Shown here: positions 11,501 through 23,500 of the stretch, one piece after another
Layout of the letters: each line of letters starts with the position of its first letter
Numbering within the stretch: the first letter of the stretch is position 1
Assembly: GCF_000247695.1 (NCBI RefSeq)
Contig: NW_004624848.1
Span: 3,765,271 to 3,829,270 of the forward strand
DNA length: 64,000 nt
Reading direction: 5' to 3'
From: Heterocephalus glaber
Lineage: Eukaryota; Chordata; Mammalia; Rodentia; Bathyergidae
The notes under the pieces: generated by a model
Database searches by the model: none
What the model saw: only the letters and a program-made list of their open reading frames with translations
Told to the model about the DNA's origin: nothing
Position numbers and translations under genes: made by a program

Positions 11501-14500
11501 GTATGACGTGCTGTTTGCCTTCACTTTTTTCATTTGTCCTAACCACCCCTTGGATAGTCACTAATCTGCAGTCTCTGCCTTAAGCTGTAGTAGAGTGCCA
11601 CTCAAGGCTCAGAACAAAGTGAGCACACCCCTCACCCCAATAGGCACGTATTAGTGTGCCCACTGATGACCACTAATAACCAGGTGGAGCTGTTGGTGAG
11701 TAACCGGACAGGAGCTGACCGTGGGCTGAGACTATTGCTCCAGGGGAGTGTGCTGGTAAGTTGAGATCTAGTAGGATTTTGATGCCAAATGTGTGCATCC
11801 AGTGTAGTAAGAAAACAGTTCTAAAATTCATAGAGCAGGGCTGGGGATTTAGCTCAGTGGTTCCGTCACCTTCCTTGCAAACTCAAGGTCCTGAGTTCAA
11901 TCCCCAGTACCAAAAAAATAAAATAAAATAAAATAAAATTCATAGAGCAACTGAAGTGTTTGCCTGAAGGGCAGTGGATATATTATTCTATCCAGAGTTC
12001 CTCATACATATTAAAAGGCATTATGTAACATCATGTTAAAGAAAATCAGCATTCCTCCCTCTAGAGCTTGTTATGCTGACAGAGCTGTCATCCTCAAAGG
12101 GTGCCTTTGCAGCACTGAGCAAGGAAGCTTCTGTTCTCGGCCCTTTGTGGAGGGGGGTGGTGGTGATAGGGAGAGAGGGCCTGGGAATGTGTAGAGTGAA
12201 CAGGAAAGGTAGAGTGACATGTCCAAGATGAGAGGAGTCTGGTCCTCCACGAGCCTTTCTGGAGAGCGCTCCAGTTGCTCCTAAATTGTCACTGTTACAC
12301 CATTCGCTCTTTCAGTGTCTGTTCAGATGCTTATACATTAAGAATACCCATTTGTACTCACTCTATTCCTGTTCAGTACCTTTTACTCACAGGGGCAAGA
12401 GGGGTCCTCCCCTTTTGATCAAGACCATTTCTGCAAGAAGAAAGGGTGTGGATGAAGGCAGATTAGCTGGGCAGACTCCACAGTCCTGCACGGTGGCATT
12501 CTGCCAGGGAGCTAATCATTCCAGTAGTGTGGGCTTGCTGGGTAGGTGGAGGAGCGGGCCGAGCAGTCTCCCAGCCCTGCACTGTGGGCTTTAATGGGAG
12601 ACTGGTATCAGAAGTTTGGGCGAGCCAGCACTTAGCCTTCATTTGGTGGCTAGGAGATGGCTGCCTCTTAATTTCCCTGAGTGCCTCACACAGGTGGCTT
12701 AGTTGAACACCCACATTCTACCCTTGGGGCTGCTAATGGTGGTGGGCAGAATACCTTCAGTGTTTTGGGTTTTTTCCCATAGTCAGTGATGGTTTAATAG
12801 GTAAACTAAACCCTATACACTTGAACTCCTTTGTGGATAATACCATTATCCACAGAATGTAGTACATGATTGGCTAAGGTATGGATCTGTCTAAACTCAA
12901 TAATAAAAATGTTTAAAGCTGTCTCATTTATTATTTAGGCTATTTAGGCAGTATACTTATGTTGAAAATGGAAGCGAATTTTTTAATTGCTTTAAAAAAA
13001 AGTAAATAGTAATTAATGAATTTACTGTTATACTCAAAATCATCTACGTTTAAGGTGAGAATCTTTGCCAACAGAAGGGCCCTGCTCCAAACTGTGAATG
13101 GTATTATGAAGAATTGCGATCTCTTTGTTTTTTTCTTCTTGAAGATGCTGAAGCTTCCTTCTGTAGATACTCTGAGGGGAAATAGTACCATCTGGATATG
13201 GCTTTGATTTAGTCTGAACCCTTGCTAGTTTGGCATCAAACTCCAGCTGTAGTTTGATTATTTCATTTTGCTTTTCTTTTTCTTGAGCTATTAACTTTGC
13301 ATTTAACTCTGAGATTTCCATGTCCTTTTTCTTTATTAGATCCTTGTGCTTTTCTTCATTTAATTCAACTTTTTTCTGCACATCTTGATAAAGTTTGCTT
13401 ATTTCTATCTTATGTTCTTCCTCTTTGATTTTCATTTCATGTACAAGTTGGCAATATTATTATTATATTCCTGTTTGTGAGATTTGAGTATTTCCCTTGT
13501 CATATCAGCTTTTCTTTTTAGCTCATTTTCACCTCTCAAATTGTGTTGATATTCAGTGGTCTGTTGTAGCCCTTTTATCATATCATGAAGAGAAGCACAT
13601 TTTTTAAATTGAGGCTTCCTTTGTTTGGATTATTTTTAATAAACAGGTACTCTTTTCCAACTGAATTTCCAGTATGTTATTCTTTCCACTGGTTTCTATC
13701 ATTTTCTTTTCTATCTGTGAAAAACCCTTTATAAGTTTGTCAATACTCACCCTGCTAATCTTCTTTGTACATTCTTCCCTACTTTGATCCGTGCTTAAGT
13801 TGCTGCTGTTCCTGGTTCCTCAAAGTCTCCCCCGCCTGAATTGGCAGTCCGGTCTGGTCCACCGCTGATTATTGTCCCCTCCATGGGAGGCAGTTTCCCT
13901 TTTTTTTTTTTGGTACCAGGGATCGAACTCGGGTCCTTGTGCTTGGGAAGCAGGCTGTGTGGAACCACTGAGCTAAATCCCCAGCCCTCCTCAGTGGTTT
14001 ATGTTTATTTTTTTTTGCTTGTTTTTGTTTTGTTTTGTTTTGTTTTGGTTTTGGTTTTTGAAGACAGGGCCTCAAACTGTGTATGTCAGGCTGGCCTTGA
14101 ACTCACTGTGTGGCCCAGGCTGGCCTCTCATTTACAGCAGTCCTCCTGCCTCAGCTTCCAGTACTGGGAACACAGCCTCGAGCCAGCACAGCACACCCGG
14201 CACCTTCAGGGTTTTGTTTGTTTGTTTGGTACCAGGGACTGAACTCAGTCCTTGTGGTCCTTGTGCTTGCAGGGCACGTGGTGGAACCACTGAGCTAAAT
14301 CCCTGGCTTCCTTCAGGGTTTTTTTGTTTTGTTTTGTTTTTTGAGGCAGGGTCTCCCTTTGTAGTTCAGGCTGGCCCTGAACTCACTATGTAGCCCAGGC
14401 TGGCCTCGAACTCACAGTGATCTTCCTGCCTCAGCCTCCCGAGTGCTGGGATTACAGGCGTGTGCCACCACACCCGGCTCCTTCAGGGTTTTTGAAAGGA

Positions 14501-17500
14501 ACTGGAGTTGTTAATATACCAGAGCGGTGATAATGCTGGAAACTGGGACATGAACTATCTTAGAAGCAGTCCTTTAATCAGAAAGGCCAGAGTCGGGGGT
14601 CCGTGGGCCTGTCCCGGCCTGCAGAGGAGCCCGGCAACGCTTGTGCAGTGCTTGTCTGCTGTCTCCAGTTAGAGGGCTGGGCTGTGAAGCAGGTGGGACT
14701 TTCTGTCCTCTGAGGCCCTCGGAGAGGCTGGCTTCTGCCCCAGTGGAATTAAGTGACAGCTAGATGTGGAGAGGGTGTTGAGGGACTGCTGTGGCTTAGG
14801 ATCAGCCCAGTGTGGCTGCCATGGGCCAGCACACTTGGTGTCCCTGACAGTCTTCCCATTCTCAGCCCTCAGGCGAGCCCCTGACTGCAGGCCTTCCCAT
14901 TAGACCACCAGAGGGACCCTCACGTGGGAGATTAGCTAAGCTGCAGTTGCTTCGTGGTTTTCCAAGCAAAAGCCACACCAGGAAAAACTAGGAGGGGAGG
15001 GAGGCAAGGCTGAGCCGGAATAGGCAGTAGCCTCACAGGAACTGCAGGGAGCAGCTGCAGGAGTGAAGACTAGTGGGGGACGCTGCGGTGAAAACCACTG
15101 CCCAGGGTGATATCTTTATACTTCCACTGCACGGTGGTAAAGACTAGCCATGCACTCCCTCCGAGACTGCGTGATGCCTGACCTTCCAGTACCCCAAACC
15201 TTTAATACAGACCGCATTTCCATCATATGCTTTGTGATTCACTGTAGCTCCTGTTTCCGGGTTTGGCTTCACCTTTCCCAATTTCAGCCTGGTGATTTTC
15301 CCTCCCGTTACGGTTCAAGGAGTACTAGAAGAGGCGTATGGTTAAAACACAAACTCAGTTTGTGCAGATTAACAGCTTTGTTTCCTGAGTTCCATTTGCT
15401 TGGTAAACATTTAAATTTGAATGTCATCTTTCTCCTCCTCAGTTTCGTAGATTATGACTGTATGTAGTATGAAAAACCTTCTAATAACCAAACAGATCAA
15501 TTCTCATTGATGAGTATACAGCATGAGCGTAAGTATAAGTAGTAATAAGTTAAATTATTCAAGGAGAATGAAGTGTTAAAATATAACTCACCTTTTTTTG
15601 TCTAATACCCTTCTGCAGCATTCCACCTTTCCAAATACTGTAGACACTCAGGAACTATATCTTAGTCATCATTATAAGGGGAAAATGTAAAAGCTTTCGA
15701 TTTTTAACACAGTGCACATACCAGAGTGGTTGGACAAAGGGGTCCTGGGTGTAGAGCGTGCTGATGTGGCCTGCACACTTCGTAACCCTTTTCCTTGGCT
15801 CCTCTCTCAACCCAGAAAGCGGGGGATGTCACCGGCAGGACGTCGGCCAGGAGCTGGCAAGGAAACAGCAGCATCTCCTCCTGTAGTTCTTCGGGGGGAC
15901 CTTCACACCACGTGAAGGAGCAGCTGCCAAGGTACCAGGTGAGGCAGGCTTGGCTCGGGGTCCCTGGGCTGGAGGGAGGTGCTGGGATTCCACCCCAGGG
16001 CACCCCGGGAAGGCAAGGACAAGCGCTCCGCACAGCGGTCCCGAGTGTTTCGGGCCAGTGCTGCTTGGCACCTTGGCTCTTGTCTCCGTGAAAAATGCAG
16101 TCAGGCAGAGGTGGTACAACACCCTCCTGGATGAGGAAGGAATATTCCGAGTGAAGGGAAGTATCTTGAGTTTCTTCTCCTTTGTCGGATCCAGAAGAGT
16201 AAGCATGTATTTTCCAGTTTTATTACAAGAGCTCCTAAAGGTTCTGCAAATGCATATGGACATCCTGAGAAGTTAGAAATGAGAAGAAAGGGGTATGTTT
16301 ATACCTGGGGTGTGTGTGAGTGTGTGTGTGGCCATGGAAGACAGGGACTAGGGTTATTCAAAAACATTGACCGCCTAGCTGCTGGGAAGAAGCGATTTAT
16401 AAATACTGAAGAGCAAAAGGGTAGTGATTGATGGGACCTGTGACATCAGAATTCTTTTCCCGTGTACAGGCTCTTTCACTGTGTTGCTGGAAGGGCATCA
16501 CCAGGGGCATCACCAGCAGCCATGGGTCCACCAGACCGAGTCACTTTCACGGTGGGATTGGCCAGTGCGGTTCCCATTGTGGCACGGTGCTTCCGGTCTC
16601 CAAGCAGCCTGCGGCTTAAGAAGTAGAAAGTGAGGGGCCAGGGATTTAACTCAGTGGTTCTGCCGTTTGCCTCGCAAGCGCAAGGTCTCGAGTTTGATCC
16701 TCAGTACCAAAAAAAAGAAGCAGAAAGTGAAATTTTCAGCTAGTTGAGATTCATAGTTGGTGTATGGCCCTTGTACCTCCAGAAAAAGCAGATTATAAAA
16801 TGGAGGAGTGGGTGGAAGACATTAGGAAAAAGTATGAAAAGCCATTTGGTTTCTGTCTGCATAAGTTGACGTGAGCTGTGAGCAGAGAGGAGCCTAACCT
16901 CTGCCACTAGGGCTGGTGGGTTACCCTCCTCCTCCTCCCCTGGCACCCCGTAAAAGTAGGGGTGTGTGTGTGTGCGTGCATCCGTGCATGGCTATGTGTA
17001 AAGGAAGGGCTCACTAGGGTTTTCCTGGGGTGCAGAGCACACAGCAGAGCATCTTGGGGTGGGGGGTGGGATGCAGAGAGGCGGCGTTTGGCTTCCTTCG
17101 ACCAGGCCGCAGGCGGGTGGCACGCTGGTTTCATCAGCACTTACATCTGCCCTGCTCCTCAGCGCATCCCCAGGACCCGCCACGGCCCACCGGTCTTTAG
17201 CCCAGTGCATGGGATGTAGGGCTTAGCGCTCCAGGGAGGTCTGCACCCCGAGGCAGAGATGTGGGGTGCTCCTCTGTGAATCATAGCCAGTGCCTCCAGG
17301 GGACTCGTCTTGGGGCGATCGGGTAAGAGGAGGCCCGGAAGAGTCATCAGCAGAGCCAGATGCAGTGAGGGAAGCTCCGTGCGGCGCGCTGGAGGGGGAG
17401 GTCGTCAGTGGAACACAGGAAGTCGTGTGTGGCTCGTTGTCGGCGAAGTTGGCCTGCACTGGCCGGACTCACACGGGTGTGTGCAGCTGGTGCTCAGCCC

Positions 17501-20500
17501 CACAGCAGACAGAAGACAGAACGGACGACGAGGTTATGAGAGACTGGGCGGAAGTGAGAAGAGCCAAACATTGCTGCCAATTCCAGCGTGATTGGACCCT
17601 CCGCTGTCTTTTGGAGCCACGCAAAACCCGGACTGCATCGGCTGGCACTTTCACCATGTTCCTTGTCGGGTTGTATTCTTTGTACGAAGAAGAGTTACCC
17701 TTTTTTTCAGAATTTAATCCTTTTAAAGGTTATAAATAGAGATAATAATCTTTGTTTTTCATAGTAGTATTAAAATTGAACTCTGATAAGCTGCCTGCCT
17801 CATAAGCGCAAGGTCCCGAGTTCGAGCCCTGGTACAAAAAAAAGAAGTAATTGTAGCCAGGTGTGATGGCACATGCCTGTAATCCCAGCACTTGGGAGGC
17901 TGAGGCAGGAGGATTGCCATGAGTTTGAAGCCAGCCATGGCTACAAAGTGAGTTCAAGGGCAGCCTGAACTACACAGGGAGACTCTGTCTCAAAGAAGAA
18001 AATAATAATAATTGTTATTACCTACTAAATTTAAAAAAACCCAGAGATGAATAAATATTGCTTTCTATTTCATCGTTCTCGCCGTGGTTTCTTGCATGTA
18101 GTACACGAGACCGGCTTCCGACATCAACATGCTTGGGGAAATGATGTTTGGCTCGGTTGCCATGAGCTACAAAGGCTCCACCCTGAAGATCCACTACATA
18201 CGGTGAGTGTGGCGTCTTCTCTCCTAGTTTTGAGAAATAGCCCTGGTAACGCTGGCTCCGTAGTGAAATCACGTTTGCCTTCCTTGTTTTCCAGTTCTCC
18301 TCCACAGCTGATGATTAGTAAAGTCTTCTCTGCTAGAATGGGTAGCTTCTGTGGGAGCACAAATAAGTAAGTGTGGGAGTTTTCCGGCTTTTTCTTCGTG
18401 TTTCTGGGCAGTGATTCCTCAGGGTCGTAAGGCATTTTGAGATGAGCATCGAGCGGGTCTTGAACACAAATGGCTGACTTCGTTCCCAGTCTCCGTCAGT
18501 CCCCCCATAGTCCTGCTGTCAGTCACCAAGTTTTACTTCTCTGCAAAGTGAAAGGGAAAATGGTGGGGTTCCCTGAATGGCCTTTTGAGATTCCCTAATA
18601 TTTTATCTTTATAGCACCTTGCATATTTATTTCTGAAGGGTGGAGGTGTGTAGGGATCTTGCAGGCCGATTGTACCTGTGTGGGCGGAAGGCTGCCGTGT
18701 TGCGCTTGGGCCGCGGCTGGGTTTCCCCGGATCATTGACGGGTATGGTCACGGGGCCTGGGCACCTTCACTTTTTTTTGGGGGGTACCGGGGATTGAATT
18801 CGGGTCCTTGCGCTTGTGCAGCAGGTGGCGAAACCACTGAGCTAAATCCCCAGCCCTTGGCGCATTTATTTTTATACATTTTGAACTTTCAAGCAGAAAT
18901 ATTTCATATACTTGTAAAAAATCAAATAACAAAGCATTTGTTAAACTTTGATAAACTTCAAAGAAAGGCTTACTCTATATTAAGGGGCACTCATAGGGAT
19001 CAGATGGCTTTTTTTTTTTTGTAATCCCGGGAAACTAAAATCATCTCTCTCTGTGTATTTGGGCCCCACTGAGGAAACCTTTACTTAGCCTTGTACAAAA
19101 CAATTTGAGCACTTAACATTGGACTGTCGTGACATAAGCCAACAGGGAAGGAATGTTTATTTCTCATGTGATTCTGTTTTCAGACCCTTAGGATTAACTG
19201 AATGTTTATTACACCGATCCCTTGTAATAAAATACTGAGCTCAGGGCTGGGGATTTAGCTCAGTGGCAGCACACCTGGCTCACAAGTGCAAGGTTCTGAG
19301 TTCAATCCCCAGTACCAAAAAAAAAACAGCCAAAAAAACAGCTCAAATTTAAGTAGAAATTATTTTTGTTTCCTTATGCTATATTACCCTCTAACTCTTG
19401 GTATTTATTATCTTGTTAAAAAATACATTGTTAAAATCTGCCTCCCTCACATGTTTTATGAGTTAATTCTAACTCTTTAGAAGTTTTGAAATCAAATTTA
19501 TGTGGGAATCATAATTTCTGATATATCTTTCCCCTGGAAAAAAGTTGCTGAATTATTCATAGATGTTAATTAAAAGTTAAAATTAATTTTTGAGGGTTTA
19601 TGTAAAATCTTTGAAATGAATAGCAACATCTTGGGTGTCAGTTGCTAAAGCAAAATTTAGAAATGAATAGCAGTATTCTAGGTGCCAGTCGCTGAAGCAA
19701 AATTTAGTTTGGTGTCTCCTTATAGAATATGGAATTATGAAGAATGTGGTTGTTCAGTTGTAAGGACTGGGTTGGTTCCAAAAAGTTTTTATTTTCCCCC
19801 AGTCAATTCCCCTGAAGTTGCTGGTTCAATTCCCTTTGGTAGATATGCGACTTTATTTATTTATTTAAAAAGGGTATTGAGTGACTCAGTTGTCTGTATT
19901 CGGTCATCTAGTAGAACATAGTGTTATTGGCATCTTGATATTTTTCTCCTTTCTCTCCCTCCTCTCATCTCTCTGGATTTAGCTTGCAAGACAGCTTTGA
20001 GTACATCAACCAAGATGCTCATGCGGGAAAACTGAACACAAACCAGAATAGTTTGGGTGCTTGTCGCACTGGAAGTAACCTAGGTAAAATCAGATACACA
20101 AACAGATTTTCTCTCTAAAAACTACTATTGTAGATGTGTTTTTTTTAAAAAGTTTGTGCCTTTTTTTTTTTTTTTTGGTACCGGGGATCGAACTTGGGAC
20201 CTTGCGCTTGCAAGGCAGGTGCCGGAACCACTGAGCTAAATCCCCAGCCCAAGTTTGTGCTTTTTAAAAAGTCTGTTGTGTGGTGTTGTTTTGGTTTAGT
20301 TTGACGTTCCCTTTAATCTGTTTATTTTTGTGTGTGTGTACTTGTCTGCTCCTGTGTCTGCCTCTAGGTCTGGTGCAGGCCTGTAGCAGCAAACTGCTGC
20401 AGGGCGTGGCTGAAGGAGGACCTCTCCGGCTCACCCGTAGTGCTTCTTTCTTTGCAGGTTTGTGTGGAATGCTGAGTGCAGTGTAACCCACACACATGAA

Positions 20501-23500
20501 TAAATCCTCTGCAGGTTCTCAGAAAAAAATCCTATTTGTGCCTCTCTAGAGATCCAAGGGGCTCTTGTGATAGGAGATATTAGTTTCAAAATGCAGGCAA
20601 ATTCATGGAGTTTTGAAAATTTCACCCATCCACCTCTACTGTAAATGCCTCTGCTAATACCTCAGAGTAAGCTGATTTGATCTGAAATGAGCCCTTTGTG
20701 TTTCTAAGAGGATTATTTTTCCTGATTTTCCAGGCTTCTTCTGCTCAGAATTGTTTCCCTTTGCCATGGTGTTTGTTATCCATTTATTCACTTGCATCCT
20801 TATCTGCATGGAATTTTAAGCCATTCTAATAAGAGCATGGAAGATCTCCCTCTCTCTCTCTCTCTCTCAATATATGCATTTATTTAAGCAGTTTAAATGC
20901 AGTTTTGGGGTTCTTTGCAGGTTGGTCACCTTGGTATTCTGGGTTTATATTGAGATGTACTTGGCCTTGCTAGCTAAGGCTGTTCAATGTTACTACGGTC
21001 TTGGCACGATTAACAAGTGTGGGACTCTTCATTACTAACATTTAAGATTGGGAAAATGGCAATTGGTATTTCTTATTTTGTTCTCCTTTGTAGCCTGAAA
21101 TATGCTAAGCACTGTAGCTGATTCCCTAATGGAACTGACACCCTCCCAGCTGCTTAGAGTGAGGATAGCATGTTTGTGTACTCTCTTTAAAACTGTGAAG
21201 ATCAACATTTTTTTTAGCAAAGAGCCGCAGTGTAATAATCAGGGGCAGAGCCCTGGGCTGCTTGTACATTGTGAAACCTCGTAGGGCAACTTGTCCCCTA
21301 CTTTCCTGATCGGCAGTCTGAAGCCTTCCCAGAAGTCTGAGATACTGAAGAGTGTTTTCCAGAGTTCTGCCAGCTCAGGAGTTTTCCTCAGTACTCTACA
21401 GTAATACTGGGATGGGTGTACATGGAAAAGTGGGGGAAGAAATATTTGGAAATGAACATGTATTTCTGTCTGCCAAGGGAGTGGGTTATAAACAGAGAAA
21501 CCTTTTTTGAATTTATGAAATGGTTTTCGAGTATTTCTATTCCCTGTTTCCCACATGACTTCTGAAACTCAAGCATTTTAAAAATACAGTACTATTCAGA
21601 TAGTTGTAATAATGAGGAAAATGCCTAAAAATATCCACCTGAGAATGTTCATTTCTTGTATTAACTGATGCACGGGTTTATAGCATAGGTTATCTTAGGA
21701 AATGAACATCATGCTGAAAAGTTTATATGCTCCAATAGGGTAGAGGGAGATTGTTACTTGGTTCTATTTTCTTTTTTCTCTCTTTTACATATTTAATTTT
21801 GCTTTCTAGTCAGTCTCTACTATAAGAAGGCCAATCATCACTAGCAGTAGCCTACTTTGAAGTGTAAACACCACTGTATTTGTTTTTAAACTTTGCCATC
21901 TCTGGAGAGTCTAATCGCATGCTGTCCTTGTGCCTTTCCTGTAGCACACAGCACCCCAGTGGACATGCCAAGCCGAGGACAGAATGAAGACAGAGACAGT
22001 GGCATTGCCCGATCAGGTATTTATTTCCTTTTATCAGTTTAACCAATGGAGGGAGCTATAAAAGCACATGGCACTTTATTTATGGTTAAAAGGTGTTCAT
22101 TTTGGTGTTCTCCTAATCTTTTCTGTGAACTTTGGCCAAGATTCTTGGTCAGAAATGTAGCTCCCATTGATGAGACATGTATTATTTTCACTTTTAGCTC
22201 CTTTGTATAAACAGAAAGGTAAGAGGCAGTGCGTTGCAATGTGCTAAATGAACCATTTTTACTTTGTTCCCACTTCACATCCCAAGCTTGGGGTACTTTT
22301 CTCATTCCTTGTGAGTCACTGTCAGCTGAACTCTGAGTTCCGTCACTTAGTCTGTGGGCATGTGCTGAAGCGTGTAGTGTCCTAAGACTCAGCCCCCTGG
22401 CCTCGTAGGGCCTTTGTGATTTTGGTTGGATTTTGGAGCAGGCTGCAGGTCTCATGACTGGCCCAGGTATTCCAGGGGGAAGCATGATCCTGGGGCCAGG
22501 GTGACTCTTGGTCACAGTTGCTGCCTGGTGGCTGACGGGGTTCAGCTGTGTGTGATGAGAGCTCTTCCCCTCTCTGTGAGAGACGTGGTGTGATGCTCTC
22601 CTGGAGCCTGTTCCCAACACTCATGTCAGTTTCTGTCCTGGTGTAACATTATTTTGTTTACTTGTTTATCCCCCTTTTTTGTTGAAGAAAAGATGTAGAG
22701 ACTTTGAGGGAACTAATACCAACAGAAGCGTTTGTAGGACAGGGTATGAAGTTTTCTACATAACTTTAATGGTATAAACAGTTCCTGTTGTACAGGTCAA
22801 GATCTCCCTAACTCCTAAAGCTACTTTCCCTTGCCCTTTAAGAAGCAGGAAAGCTGAAGGGCGAGCTCGCAGTGAACGGAGAAGTGTCTGGCTTCTGGAT
22901 CCGAATGTTCTCTCGAAGGCTGTAAGGAGGCCTCAGGACTGACCGGATCGGGGTCAGCATAGGGGTCAGCGTGCTGCAGAGAGAGGCTGGCTTTCTCCGG
23001 CAGTTTGGCAGGCTCTGCTTCTAGTCCTCTGGTGCTGTGTTGGGATGAGGGGCAGTGTGCTGGAGGGGGGCTGAGCAGCATCTTGCCCCTGGCTGTCCTG
23101 CAGAGGTGCTGACCCAGTGCCGTCTGCCCACACCCAGGGGCTCCGACACCCCAGGCCCCTGTAAAGGCCAGAGCGGGCTTTGGAGCTTGGCAGGGTGGCC
23201 TAGGAACTCTGTCCTCGCGGGAGTTACTGCTCTAAGATTTCTTCTCCTCAGTACGCACTATAAATTGTGTTGGGATGAAGGGCCTGGATTTGTACAGAAT
23301 CGGCGCTGTGAGTGGCAGAGTTAGTTAGCAGTAGAACTGGATGTAAGGGAATTAAAGGTGTTATTTTACTGTATTTATGGTTTTGTTTTGTGACAGGGTC
23401 TCACTGTGTAGCTCATTCTGGTCTCAGCCTCACTGTGTAGCCCAGACTGGCCCTCCTTCCCCAGCTTCCCGAGTGCTGAGTTACGGGTGCCCCACTGCAC

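Larger units (their letters stand above)
14203..14492. repeat. Triplicated target site CCTTCAGGGTTTT
   Basis: The 13-mer occurs at 14203-14215, 14310-14322 and 14480-14492, separated by one ID and one B1. Each SINE has duplicated the same target. Confidence 0.9.
11501..15815 (+). other. FNIP2: FNIP2 intron 2
   Basis: This intron holds an ID SINE with a perfect 15-bp target duplication (11.84-11.93 kb), the minus-strand CCDC152 retropseudogene (13.04-13.79 kb) and a run of four minus-strand SINEs (13.9-14.48 kb). The rest, 11.95-12.9 kb and 14.5-15.8 kb, shows no feature I can support. Confidence 0.85.
15939..18101 (+). other. FNIP2: FNIP2 intron 3
   Basis: Contains an ID SINE with a near-perfect 16-bp target duplication at 16.63-16.71 kb, a short GT-rich stretch at about 16.96 kb, a 5'-truncated ID and an adjacent B1 at 17.79-18.0 kb. 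No other gene-like signal was found. Open frames at 17.2-17.7 kb lack any recognisable protein. Confidence 0.85.
18367..19982 (+). other. FNIP2: FNIP2 intron 5
   Basis: Contains an ID SINE on the minus strand (18.77-18.86 kb) and one on the plus strand (19.24-19.33 kb). A sentence-like duplication is visible near 19.62-19.71 kb, where AATAGCA..AT followed by a GTCAG/GCCAGT..CTAAAGC/CTGAAGC AAAATTTAG unit occurs twice about 55 bp apart. The rest is AT-rich with no supported feature. Confidence 0.8.
20084..21944 (+). other. FNIP2: FNIP2 intron 6 (contains the cassette exon)
   Basis: Apart from the cassette exon at 20368-20457 and a minus-strand ID SINE at 20161-20250, this intron holds a short (TC)n stretch at about 20.85 kb and AT-rich sequence with no other supported feature. 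Confidence 0.8.

Noticed and set aside
22039..22620. 193-codon minus-strand open frame
   Set aside because: No family resemblance, and it lies in intron 7 directly after exon 7; treated as chance.
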